A stretch of DNA of 64,000 nt from the NCBI GenBank assembly GCA_003868215.1, contig QWDQ01000004.1, forward strand, positions 62,001 to 126,000, read 5' to 3'. Positions 22,967 through 33,144 of this stretch are shown in pieces. The notes below the pieces were generated by a model, which made no database searches, had not been told where the DNA came from, and worked only from the letters and a program-made list of their open reading frames with translations. The stretch comes from Pseudophaeomoniella oleicola. Lineage: Eukaryota > Ascomycota > Eurotiomycetes > Phaeomoniellales > Phaeomoniellaceae. Position 1 is the first letter of the stretch. Each line of letters begins with the position of its first letter. Both the position numbers and the translations under genes were made by a program.

Positions 22967-24693
22967 TAAAAGTTGAACGAATGGTTCCCAATACGTACGT
23001 TATCATTTCTCATGAGCAGTGCTGCCGATGTCCTGCTCAACATGTATCACGGAATACTGATGTAGAATCTAGAACCATCAATCTTGGAAAGCATGGTTCA
23101 TTTCAAACTAGACATGTTCTGGGCCGACCTTTTCATTTCACATATGAACTACTAGATCCGTCGGAAATCAAAGATGGTTACCCACTACGCATTGTTCCAG
23201 CAGCAGAATTACATGCAGATGCCCTAATAGACCAGTCCGAAGTTGATGCAGCCGGAAATGAGGACGTGGCTACTCCAGATGGCCCTATCACTCCCGTCGA
23301 TGACCCACGAAACAACAAACACATCAATGATGACCCAGCAAGCCAGACGCTCACCTTTGAGGAGATTGAAGCCCTGAAGGAAGGATCTACGGGTGCTGGC
23401 AGGGATATCATCAACCAACTCCTCCAGTCTCATTCTGCAATCGATCAGAAAACAGCTTTCTCTCTGGCAAAGTACATGTTGCGGAAGAATAAGAAGTACT
23501 TGAAGCGTTTCTGTATATTGCCGTTGGATGTCCCTCTAATGGCAGAATGGATGATGAACGAGAAAGAGGCGTTGAGAATTATGGAGTTGAGAAATGAGTC
23601 GATCGGTCTCCTTACATCGTGGGCCAATGTCCACCATGATGGTTCCATACCAAGCTTGCCCAACACAGATTACATGTCTCCAGGCAGATGGCTCGTGGTC
23701 GATGATACTGGCGGTCTAATGGTCGCTGCCGTAGCGGAAAAGCTAGGTATTCTTCACGAACCCGAGGCTGATGCAGATTCCAACATGACCGAGAACAATC
23801 TTACGAATGACGAAAATGCACCCCCTGACTCCCCTACCATCACATCTCAATCTCACCCCCGGAAACGCCCGCCTCCTCAGATGTCCGCCAACACCAACAG
23901 CATAACCGTTCTTCACTCCGCTTCCCAGCCGAATCTATCTCTCCTCAAGTACTTCAACTATGACTCCAACGACCCTTCTCCAAACCACCCTTTATATACC
24001 CACCTTAAATCGCTTTCTTGGATGCAGCTCCTCTCCCCCGAGTCTGACCCCATGTACCGTGAACCCCAGAGTTTCCCCCAAACAGAAATAAGCACCTGGA
24101 AATCATCCAAGCGGAGCACCTACTACCGCAAACGCCGACGTTGGGAACGCATCACTTCCGTGATCCACGCCACCCGCTCCGGCGGCTTCTCCGGCCTCCT
24201 CATCTCCTCCTGGACCGATCCGACCTCCATCCTCCACCACCTCGTCCCTTTACTCGCCGGCGCCGCCCAAATCGTCGTCTACAATCCACACATCGAACCC
24301 CTCGCCAACCTCGCCGACCACTATTCCACCGCGCGCCGAACCGCCTACCTCAACACCCCCGCCTCCGACCGCCAGGTCCCCAGTCCTGACTTCCCCGTCG
24401 ACCCAACCCTCCTCCTCGGCGCGACCGTGCAAACGGCCCGTGTACGCGCCTGGCAGACTCTCCCCGGTCGCACGCATCCGCTCATGGGCAGCCGCGGCGG
24501 CGCCGAGGGCTACGTCTTCCATGCGACGCGCGTGGTACCTGCTGAAGGCAAAGTATCCGCGAGAGGCAAAATGACCAAGAAGAGAAAACTTGACACCACC
24601 ACCGACACTACTACGAACACTGTTGGTACTAGCAGAGACAACGACAGCGAAATCGAAGACGAGAATGAAGAGGACATGATAACATCATCTTGA
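22909..24693 (+). CDS. TRM6: tRNA (adenine-58-N1)-methyltransferase non-catalytic subunit
   Basis: With catalytic partner Trm61 this nuclear protein forms the heterotetramer that makes m1A58 in tRNAs; Trm6 holds the tRNA. Exon 1 is 22909-22994, a 78-nt intron runs 22995-23072, and exon 2 is 23073-24693, giving 568 aa. Removing the intron gives MVPNT|TINLGKHGSF, the conserved family sequence after the opening QPNEWVVIRLPS. Further Trm6 signatures are the GAGRDIINQLLQSH segment, the KYMLRKNKKYLKRF helix, SPGRWLVVDDTGGLMVAAVAEKLG, and the C-terminal half from about LLKYFNYD with its degenerate methyltransferase fold. The C-terminal 50 residues are acidic and disordered. The intron is a multiple of three with no in-frame stop, so unspliced mRNA would still be open. 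Confidence 0.93.
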   Translation: MHRSIQPNEWVVIRLPSDIVKVERMVPNTYVIISHEQCCRCPAQHVSRNTDVESRTINLGKHGSFQTRHVLGRPFHFTYELLDPSEIKDGYPLRIVPAAELHADALIDQSEVDAAGNEDVATPDGPITPVDDPRNNKHINDDPASQTLTFEEIEALKEGSTGAGRDIINQLLQSHSAIDQKTAFSLAKYMLRKNKKYLKRFCILPLDVPLMAEWMMNEKEALRIMELRNESIGLLTSWANVHHDGSIPSLPNTDYMSPGRWLVVDDTGGLMVAAVAEKLGILHEPEADADSNMTENNLTNDENAPPDSPTITSQSHPRKRPPPQMSANTNSITVLHSASQPNLSLLKYFNYDSNDPSPNHPLYTHLKSLSWMQLLSPESDPMYREPQSFPQTEISTWKSSKRSTYYRKRRRWERITSVIHATRSGGFSGLLISSWTDPTSILHHLVPLLAGAAQIVVYNPHIEPLANLADHYSTARRTAYLNTPASDRQVPSPDFPVDPTLLLGATVQTARVRAWQTLPGRTHPLMGSRGGAEGYVFHATRVVPAEGKVSARGKMTKKRKLDTTTDTTTNTVGTSRDNDSEIEDENEEDMITSS

Positions 24694-25213
24694 ACAAGTG
24701 TAGCTCAACCATATAATAGCCCTCTTTCCGATACCGCTACATTAATCAACTTATGCTACAGTAGTAAATAGCACCGAAATAAAAAAACTGTCAACAAAAG
24801 AGAAAAGAATCAGATTTCGATATCAAGTCGAGCCGAATGTGAAATTAGTTGTTACAGGGGTTTCGGCCGCTATATAGGTGGTTGACTTGCATCCCAATTT
24901 TCTTGTAGACGGTACATAATATGTCTAGGGATATAGCTCCAACGGCCGTTAGCTGAAAGAGCCTGATGGTGTCAAGATATTCCCCACGTTGACCAGGCGT
25001 CATGTGGTAAGGGAAAGAAGAACGGGGGAAATGCTTGATCAGTGTTGAGCCGGTCCCTGTTCACGATATGGTGCAGCAAGCAAGCATTTGGTATCATGGC
25101 AAACAGCACCTATGAAACCGATTCTCGCATGGTTGTTTGAGCTATATTCCTTGCTTCAGACCGATTTAGCGAACATGGCGAATTCGTCGATGGGTCTTGG
25201 ATACGCTTGAAAA
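24694..25213. other. Intergenic between convergent TRM6 and ARPC3 genes
   Basis: About 0.5 kb that carries both 3' untranslated regions. Nothing else seen. Confidence 0.6.
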
Positions 25214-26043
25214 CTACAGGCTCTTGCCCATAAACTTTCTCTTGGTGAAACTTAGCCACCACTGCAATACAGTCAGTGAGTTGGAAGTGTTTTCGGACCT
25301 GTGGAATTCTGAAATACCTTCGATGGACCACTTCCACCCTCATATAACCTGGATACTAACCGCATGGCAAGTTCCTGTCGTACTTGCGAGAGATATCTGA
25401 CACGCATTGCAGGTTAGTTCAAACTACTAGGTATTCTTTTCCGGCGGTTTTAAGGTCCACTCCCTCCACGAAGGACCACTTACTGTCTTAAAGCTTCAGC
25501 TTCCTGTCTGTCTCTTGGAGCCTCGAACGCTTGGTTCAACGGGAACGTCGCATCCCCAGGAATTGCAAATTGATCCAATGCAGCGTTGATTAGAGCTTTC
25601 TCAGCTTCTCTCTGTGATATTCCTGGCTTGACTTTGCCCAAACATTCGCTAAGAAATAAGATGCCATATATCAGAAGTCGATCAGCAGGACCCTTGATTT
25701 CGAAGTTCCGAAAGAAAGTGTTGGCTCTGAACAGTGAGATGACTTCGTCGAGGATATCGTATGATTCACTGTCTGGATCGATATCGATTTCGGGGGTGCC
25801 AGCTGGGAGAGCTGGCAGGGTATAAGCTGGCCCACGAGTCTTGGTGCGGAGCGGAAGAAGTGGGAAGTTTCCTGTCGCCTCGTCAACATTGCCATATCTT
25901 TGTCGCATAAGCCACCATAGATTTGTAGGGAGATTCACCAATAAGCTGAGCGCCTTGCTCATTTAGAAAGATCGAGTGGTAGGCCTGTAAATGGTGTCAG
26001 TTCTTGTCATGCGGTCAGACATCGGCGTGCGAAGTACCGGCAT
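25214..26043 (-). CDS. ARC18: Arp2/3 complex subunit 3 (p21-Arc)
   Basis: Structural subunit of the seven-protein Arp2/3 complex that nucleates branched actin at endocytic patches. Five exons were rebuilt by splice sites: 26038-26043 (only ATG CCG), 25939-25984, 25484-25871, 25318-25396 and 25214-25261. The introns are 53, 67, 87 and 56 nt. The product is 188 aa, close to the 175-190 expected. Junctions restore MP|AYHSIFLNEQGAQLI|GNFPLLPLRTKTRGPA and EALR|QYLSQVRQELAMRL. The C-terminus is GPSK|WWLSFTKRKFMGKSL, matching the animal KWWxxFxKRxFMNKSL end. The first coding exon of just two codons is a notable microexon. The gene is divergent from RFC3 across 400 bp. Confidence 0.95.
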
Positions 26044-26443
26044 GATGAGCGCAGTCGAAGTGCGAGAGGCGCTGGGAGTATAGAGAAGAGAGCTGGCAAT
26101 TGAGTCCGAGCCAAGTTCTTGAGTTGGTCTCTGCGTGCTACACTCCAAGTCGTTCGTTGAGAGATTGATGTATTGGACTCGTGCCTGATGGCGGGGAGTA
26201 GGGGAGTCTACGTATTGTAAAGGACATTAAAGAGTGGGACGGTTAAGCTGGAGCTTCTCCAACTTCCTACCGGAGCTGCTACTCCGCCTCAAACTCAATG
26301 GAGAAATCAATCTACGCGTGCCCCAAGAAAGTCGCGTCTCCCAAAGTAGATCTCAGAAAGACTTCGATGGCTTGTCCGACCTGCAGAGTTCAACGTACAA
26401 TTTGTCTCGAAACAACGACTTTCCAGCAGAATAAGTAATCAAA
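26044..26443. promoter_or_regulatory. Shared bidirectional promoter of ARC18 and RFC3
   Basis: Exactly 400 bases separate the two divergent start codons, so both promoters and leaders must fit here. No clear TATA element was seen on either strand. The sequence just before RFC3 (AATCAAAATGTC) is a strong fungal start context. Confidence 0.6.
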
Positions 26444-27758
26444 ATGTCAGACTTTGAAGATGATATGGACATCGATGATGTTCCTTCATCAAAAAGAGAA
26501 GTTCAATTCAGTTCAGACAACACTGGCTCTAAAGGAAAGCGCATTGTCGCAGATCTACCCATCGAAGCTGAAGACAATTTGCCCTGGTACGCTGCAGATC
26601 TGTCTCGTGTTTTGGTTCTTTGTAACTAAAGAGCTGTGACAGGGTGGAAAAATATAGACCGAATACACTCGATGATGTCTCTGGACACCAGGATATTCTC
26701 GCTACAATCAACAGATTCGTGGAACAGAATGTAAGGTCACAACGACTCCGAGCACCATACGCCTCTAACATTCTCAGCGACTACCACATTTACTACTGTA
26801 CGGCCCTCCAGGTACTGGAAAGACATCTACCATCCTTGCCCTTGCCCGAAAAATCTACGGCGTAAAGAACATGCGACAAATGGTTTTAGAACTCAACGCC
26901 TCTGACGATAGAGGTATCGATGTTGTCAGAGAGCAAATCAAGACCTTTGCATCGACCAAGCAGATATTCTCAGCGGCAACTCCTTCCGCGACGCCGAAGT
27001 CTTCGTTGGGCGCCTACAAGCTGATTATACTCGATGAAGCGGACGCCATGACCTCTGCCGCCCAGATGGCTCTTCGAAGAATAATGGAGAAATATACAGC
27101 CAACACCCGATTTTGTATAATAGCCAACTACACGCATAAGCTGTCCCCGGCGCTCCTTTCGAGATGTACACGTTTTCGATTCTCTCCTCTCAAGGAGGCC
27201 GACATTCGACGCATTGTTGACAAGGTTGTCGCTGAAGAGAAAATCACCATCACACCCGACGCAGCGGACAGTCTTGTAAAGCTCAGCAAAGGAGACATGC
27301 GACGAGCGCTCAATGTTCTACAGGCATGCCATGCTGGATCGAGACCTTTACCCATGAAGGAAGATATTGGTAAACCTCCGAAGAAAGTTGACTACGAGTT
27401 GATCACAAATGATGCAATCTACAATTGTATAGCAGCGCCACATCCAGAGGACATTAGGATGATCTTGAATACGATACTGAGTACACCGGATGTGACATCG
27501 TGTTTAAACACCATCAACACGCTAAAGGCAAGTCAGGGACTGGCACTGGCGGACATCCTCACAGCTTTGGCGGAAGAGATGCAAACGTTAGAAGTCAGCC
27601 CGGCAACCAGAGTAACGTGGCTCGAGGGTTTAGCGGAGATAGAGTTCCGGCTAGCAGGTGGAGGAAACGAAGTACTGCAGACGGGTGGCATGATTGGGGT
27701 AGTAAGGACAGGTTGCGAGTTGATGGGCGACAAGGGGATCAAGGTTGATGGATCCTAG
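26444..27758 (+). CDS. RFC3: Replication factor C small subunit 3
   Basis: AAA+ subunit of the clamp loader that opens PCNA on primed DNA (yeast Rfc3, human RFC5). Three exons, 26444-26586, 26643-26730 and 26778-27758, with introns of 56 and 47 nt; 403 aa. Spliced sequence restores NLPW|VEKYRPNTLDDV and RFVEQN|RLPHLLLYGPPGTGKTST. Walker A is GPPGTGKT at residues 86-93 and Walker B is IILDEAD at 160-166. The LNASDDRGIDVVR motif and the RFC arginine-finger SRC at 205-207 are present. The C-terminal collar domain is complete. There is a roughly 40-residue acidic N-terminal extension relative to yeast. The match to the Rfc3 rather than Rfc2/4 branch rests on DDRGIDVVRxQIKxFAST. Confidence 0.96.
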
Positions 27759-28860
27759 TAGCCAGGTTGTAAGTCACTGATGACCAAAAGGGATCCAATG
27801 TCTAGATTCTTATGACTGGGTAACGCATGGCGTCTTCGGGGGAATGACTCTTGAATATTCATGCCGCAATGAAAGATGTTCTTCACTCTGAGAAGGCAAA
27901 TGTGTTAACAAGTCTACCAAACCATCGTGTCCTAGATTGAGTCTTCTACCAGTATCTTGTATGACTTGATGACCCCACTGATGCCGTGGTACACTCCAAG
28001 GACGTGTGCAATGATAGTGATACCTTGTTGGTGATCGTGAGAGTGACCAGCTCAGATGCCTGGATAAAACATGAGAACAGCGGAAACTCGGCATCTGCAA
28101 GGGTGGAACGCCGAGCCTCGGAGCCCATTTAGAGGCACTGATAGACTGATAGATTTGATGATACACCGATAAGACCGAGATTGCCCACAATTGCAATTCG
28201 TTGCTCGGAAATCCCTGCACGAACTCTGTGACTCTACTGTAGATCTGAAGTTCCGCGGGGGAAGCAGCCTTCTGACTAATAACGGTAGGTACAAGGTACT
28301 TCAAATTTCTACATATATCGGCACTGGGGAAATTTGGATCGTCTGCTGGAGAAATCAAGAAGAGGATATAGGAATATAGGAACATGCTCACGAAGTGTTA
28401 CTGTATCATCTTGATGGTGAAGTTGACAGCTGCCTGCTCCTTCTAACATCGAGATACTGTACTATAATGGACGATACGAAAAGCTCGGCTTATTGACAAG
28501 GCACAAGTGTACTGCATATTTGCTACTAAGATAGCCTTGATCGTATCCCACCTTTCTGTTGGCCGTTTCCGTCCCTCATCGCGCAGTTCCCCGACGGCTA
28601 TTCGTTCTATCTTATCACACTTTTTCAAAATGTCAATCTACCGCCATTTTCAAGCCTAAATCCTGGAGCTAAGGCATGAAAGCTTTGCTGCTTCTCGATG
28701 TCCGCGGTACAACGCGCCGATGGGAGGGACAACCCCCCACCTTCGCTTTTCTCCAGCGTTGTACTTTTTCTTCCCATATGTATCCTCCATATCTCTGTGT
28801 CCTTGTTCTCTCCTGTCAGCTTGCCACTGAAGTTGCCCTGTGTCTTCCGCTACAATCAAC
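27759..28860. other. Intergenic between RFC3 and the phosphatase-like gene
   Basis: About 1.1 kb. A 193-codon minus-strand frame (27810-28391) is open, but it has competing open frames over the same bases and no recognisable content, so it is not called. The last 250 bp are pyrimidine-rich and probably the promoter and leader of the following gene. Confidence 0.5.
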
Positions 28861-30364
28861 ATGCACGGCTTGACCTTGCTGTCTTTGGCAGCTGTCGTTG
28901 CGGCTGCCAATGCCCAAGAAACCGTCCTCGGTGCTTACATATTCCATCGCCATGGAGGTGAGTAGAGCTACAATGACCCGGCATATGATATCTGACCCTT
29001 TCTTAGACCGAACTGCCAAGGTGAACAACCCGGCAAACCTGACCGACCTGGGCTACCAGGAAGTCCATACCTCGGGCCAATATTACCGTAGCCGATATAT
29101 TGAATCCGGAGCATCAAACAAGATCAGGGGCATGAATTCCGATATCGTGAGGCTTAGCCAAATTTCCGCCTCCGCGCCATCGGACACTGTGCTCATGCCC
29201 AGTACTCAAGGTTTCTTACAAGGGCTATACCCACCGGTCGGCAGTACCTTGGGTACCATGACTCTCCACAACGGCACCAGGATCCAGGCGCCTCTCAATG
29301 GCTACCAACTGATCCCAATTACCACCGTCAGCACCGGTACTTCCAGTGAAAACTCGGCGTGGCTGCAAGGTGCCACCAACTGTGCCAAAGCAGAGATCAG
29401 TAGTAACAGCTACTACTCGAGCGAGGAGTATCTCTCAATGCAGAACTCGACACAAGACTTCTATACTAGCTTGACTCCAATGCTCAATCGTGCTTTCAGC
29501 TCGTCTGATATCAGCTTCAGGAATGCCTACAGCATCTTCGACTACCTGAACGTTGCCAGTATCGACAACGGTACGTTCCCATCCGAAGAGATGCTCACCG
29601 ACGATATTCTTTCCCAACTCCGCACTCTGGCGGATGCCCACGAATGGGGTCTCGCTTACAACGAATCCGAGCCTATCCGTGCCGTTTCTGGGTCTACATT
29701 GGCGGGACAGGTCCTCACCGCATTGAACGGCACCATTACTGGCGCTGGCAAAAACAAACTTAACATCCAATTCGGTGCCTACGCCACCTTCGCCTCATAT
29801 TTCGGTCTTGCCAATCTCCCTGCGCAAAGCGAGAACTTCATGGGTGTCGCCGACTACGCCTCGTCGATGGCCTGGGAGTTGGTCACAAATTCGACAAGCT
29901 CGTCATTCCCATCGACAGATGAGATCTCGGTCCGTTTCTTGTTCCACAACGGAACCGCCTCAAACATCTCTGAGCCTATGGCGTACCCATTGTTCGGTGG
30001 GTCAGAGACCGTCATTCCGTGGTCGGACTTTGTTACCCAGACCAATAGATTCGCCATCTCTGGCCAGGCCAACTGGTGTACTGCTTGCGGAAATACGACT
30101 GGTGTCTGTGCTCCGTATGCTCCAACCTCTTCCTCCAGCAGCTCTGGCTCCTCTTCTTCAAGCCCTGCCACGACCTCATCCCACAACGGAGGCATTTCCA
30201 AGTCCGTCGCTGGTGTGATCGGTGCCATGGTTACCCTTGCTGTCATTCTTGGACTCGAGATCCTCGTCTTGCTCATTGGCGGTTTCAGAGTTGTGAGCAA
30301 GAGACGCCTTGCGGGTACCGGCGCTGGTGTTCCTTCTACCACTGAGGTTCCCAAAACCACTTAG
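28861..30364 (+). CDS. Membrane-anchored histidine-acid-phosphatase-like protein
   Basis: Exons 28861-28957 and 29007-30364 with a 49-nt intron (GTGAGT..TTAG); 484 aa. A signal peptide (about residues 1-18) is followed by the catalytic loop FHRHGDRTAK, with H31 the presumed phospho-acceptor in RHGDR (30-34). The intron splits this motif at its Asp codon. The body is rich in Asn-x-Ser/Thr glycosylation sites. A Ser-rich stalk (about 410-428) precedes a transmembrane helix at about 436-458 and a short basic cytosolic tail. The His-Asp proton-donor motif of classical phytases and acid phosphatases is not obvious; the equivalent place appears to read QFGAYATFASYFGL. The protein may thus be a surface phosphatase of altered mechanism or a non-catalytic relative. 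The cell-surface location is inferred from the topology. Confidence 0.85.
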
Positions 30365-31115
30365 GGCATATTAACTCTAATGGCAGTCTTGATATCTTGA
30401 TACCCTGCTTTGATTTGCTACGGTGTCCCGAGACTTGGAGATGTATGGCTGACGTCAAGTTGCACGAGTTAGCCCCGACAGGAAGACTACGATTATGAGG
30501 TCCTGATAATGATTATATGTTCGATTTCCATACTTCCACCCTCCTGCTAAAGTGTGCTGTGACTGAATGCCTGAGATTTGCTTAAACAAGATGATCCGTA
30601 TTCGACTTCAATCAAATCTTCGACAGACGCTTACATCTCGTCTTTCCCCCCCAAGATAGGAGAGATCATCTTGGTAGCTTCTCATGAGCGTATAACGACT
30701 TCGACTATGTAAATTGTGCCAACAACATAACCAGGCAATACTGGCTCCAGGTTAGTAGCTGCAGTAGACCAGCTTTCTTTGCATACTCTATCTCCTCTCT
30801 CTCTCTCTCTCTTGCCTGCAGATACTGTACTTGCAGTCGATTACTCCGATGTCGCTCAACTCCGATTGTGGGAACATTTGTCTATCTATCAGTTATGTGG
30901 GAGATCAATCTTAAGTAGTAGAGCCTTGCATACATCTTCAGGTCGAATGTGATCGAGGATGCTAGGCACCTACCTAATGTAGGATGATTTCATGTTTGTA
31001 TTGCTTACACCTACCTTTAACCCCCAGCAACACGTTTCCCTTGTGTCTTTTTTTCTAGATCTAGGCACTCGAGTTCAAGAACCACCTCCCTCATTCTCTA
31101 TAACAGTCTCTCATC
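30365..31115. other. Intergenic
   Basis: About 0.75 kb. It contains a short TC run near 30794-30811 and CACCTACCTA patches near 30966-31023 close to the next promoter. No gene. Confidence 0.55.
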
Positions 31116-32562
31116 ATGCCCCCCGCGATCAGTCCCAACCCCACTCTCAGTGGCCAGACGCTCCTGACGCTGATGCCCTGGAGTCCACCCTCATCCTGGC
31201 TCACTCGCATCCAATCCCGCTATCCGGATCTCAAGATCATCCCGAAAGCCTGCCCGAATTTCTTCGGCAGCGAAGTCCCGTCGGACGTTTCCGATGAAGA
31301 GCTCAGTGAGGCAACCATCGTGCTGACGTGGAGGATCTTTCCCGAGAGGAAGAGGGTACCGAAGCTGCAGTATGTGCAGTTGAGCAGCGCGGGGGTAAAT
31401 CATGTTATCAGCAACCCGCTGTATGAGGATGGCGGGGTGGTGTTCTGTACAGCTAGCGGGGTGCATCCGTGAGTTTCACTGAGCGGGCTTGCGCTCTCTG
31501 AGGGTTGCCGGTTTAATGACGATGTGATGGCAGGCCACAGATAGCGGAATGGGTGATATGTACTTTTTTGGCCCATCAACATCAGAGTAAGCACAGTGTG
31601 CAAGTAGAGGGAATCCCCACTAACACTTGTCTGTTCGAAAAGTCCCTATGTACCTCGATCACCAGAGGGCCGGTGACTGGGTGCAACCGGAGACAGATGA
31701 GGACGTCGAGGATGCAGTGGGACTAAGAATGTGAGTGTATCATATTGCTGTTACAATTCCTTCTCGACTCCCTCATGACTCCCTCAGGACCAAAATGGAA
31801 ACTTTGGACATGGGTAGGACACATTGGGTTGAGCAAAAGCCAGCCATAAGCTCTCTCGGAAAGCCAAACTTTGATCTTGATGTTCACGGCCTCGTCTCTA
31901 TATCTCCATCGTTTAATGCAGAACTGACACCGTCAAATGATAGGGGTATTCTCGGCTATGGTGCCATAGGCCGTCAATGTGCGCGGCTGGCTACTGCCAT
32001 GGGCATGTCAATCTATGCCTACAATCTTCGGCCTCGCCCAACAGCTGAATCACGCCGAGATGAGACCTACACACCACGACGTGGCTTGGGTGATCCCGAA
32101 GGTGTCCTACCAGAGAAATGGTTTTCTGGTGATCCACGTACTCCGGAAGGTGCCACGAATTTTGAGGAGTTTCTCGGCAGCGGCCTGGACGTGCTCGTGA
32201 TCTGCACACCGTTGACCAATGCAACAAAAGGTCTGATTGGAAAGGAGCAATTGGAGGTCTTAAAGAAGAAAAGAACATTCATATCCAATATTGGCAGAGG
32301 ACCGATTGTGAAGACTGACGATCTAGTATTCGCCTTGAACAACGGCTGGATTAGGGGGGCGGCGTTGGACGTGACAGACCCTGAACCCTTACCCAAGGAC
32401 CACGAGCTGTGGAAAGCGAAGAATGTCATAATTACTCCCCACGTGAGTGGGAATAGCAACGCCTATAACGAGCGACTCCTAGGTATTCTCGAGTACAACC
32501 TAGATAGGATGAGCAAGGGTGAAGGGTTGACCAACGCTGTGGAAAGGGACGTGGGTTATTAG
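31116..32562 (+). CDS. D-isomer-specific 2-hydroxyacid dehydrogenase
   Basis: NAD(P)-dependent oxidoreductase of the glyoxylate/hydroxypyruvate reductase type; substrate not assignable. Four exons, 31116-31468, 31534-31586, 31643-31730 and 31944-32562, with introns of 65, 56 and 213 nt; 370 aa. Joins restore SGVHP|PQIAEWVICTFLAHQHQ|IPMYLDHQRAGDW and GLRM|GILGYGAIGRQ. The Rossmann motif is GYGAIG (169-174). The catalytic triad is R283 (NIGRGPIV), E312 (TDPEPLP) and H331 (TPHVSG). The second intron ends in an unusual A-rich AAAAG acceptor. The third, 213 nt, is the longest and could conceivably hide an alternative exon, though the present join matches the family without a gap. Confidence 0.88.
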
Positions 32563-33144
32563 ATAATGATTGTGTTGCTTATCTGCTTTTATCACTATGT
32601 ACGGGTTATTGCTGGATGATCTAGTCTGGCTCTGGTACTCTAAATAGACAGCGGCAAGACAGGGACGTAACGTTTACAGTCATGTGGAAACCAAACTGTT
32701 TGTATCCATGATATTTGAGCATATGCCAGCCAAAGCTCATCGTTGCAAGGCTCCTCACAGAAGAGGGATCCAGATCAAGAGTGATGTCCATGAAATATTT
32801 GGTCATGGGCGTGAGAATGTGTAAAAGAATATTCAATTGGGTTAGGTCGTTGTAGACATCGTACATGTGTACTACGTAGGTATGCGTGTTGCTTGGATGT
32901 TCGAATATATTACGGATCGAGGGCGGATGATCTCCATTCGCTTCGGAGGTGATCTCACAACTTTATTTTATTTCATAATTCCACCTGCCGCCCAAGACCG
33001 ACATTCAACGACAAATACATTGACGGTATCAGGATGACAGATATCAGACAATGAAGGTCGCCTAGAGTGACGGATAGGAATAAAAGGGGAGCGCGTATGA
33101 ACCTCGCCGTCGTCATTTGAGATCTTCACCATCGTGTCGCAACT
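32563..33144. other. Intergenic
   Basis: About 0.6 kb between tandem plus-strand genes. It contains a TACTACGTAG motif at 32870-32879, about 270 bp before the Cwc27 start. No gene. Confidence 0.55.

Noticed and set aside
27810-28391. 193-codon minus-strand open frame downstream of RFC3
   Set aside because: Two other frames over the same bases are also partly open and protein-like, no domain is recognisable, and no splice structure improves it. A real gene here is possible but unsupported.
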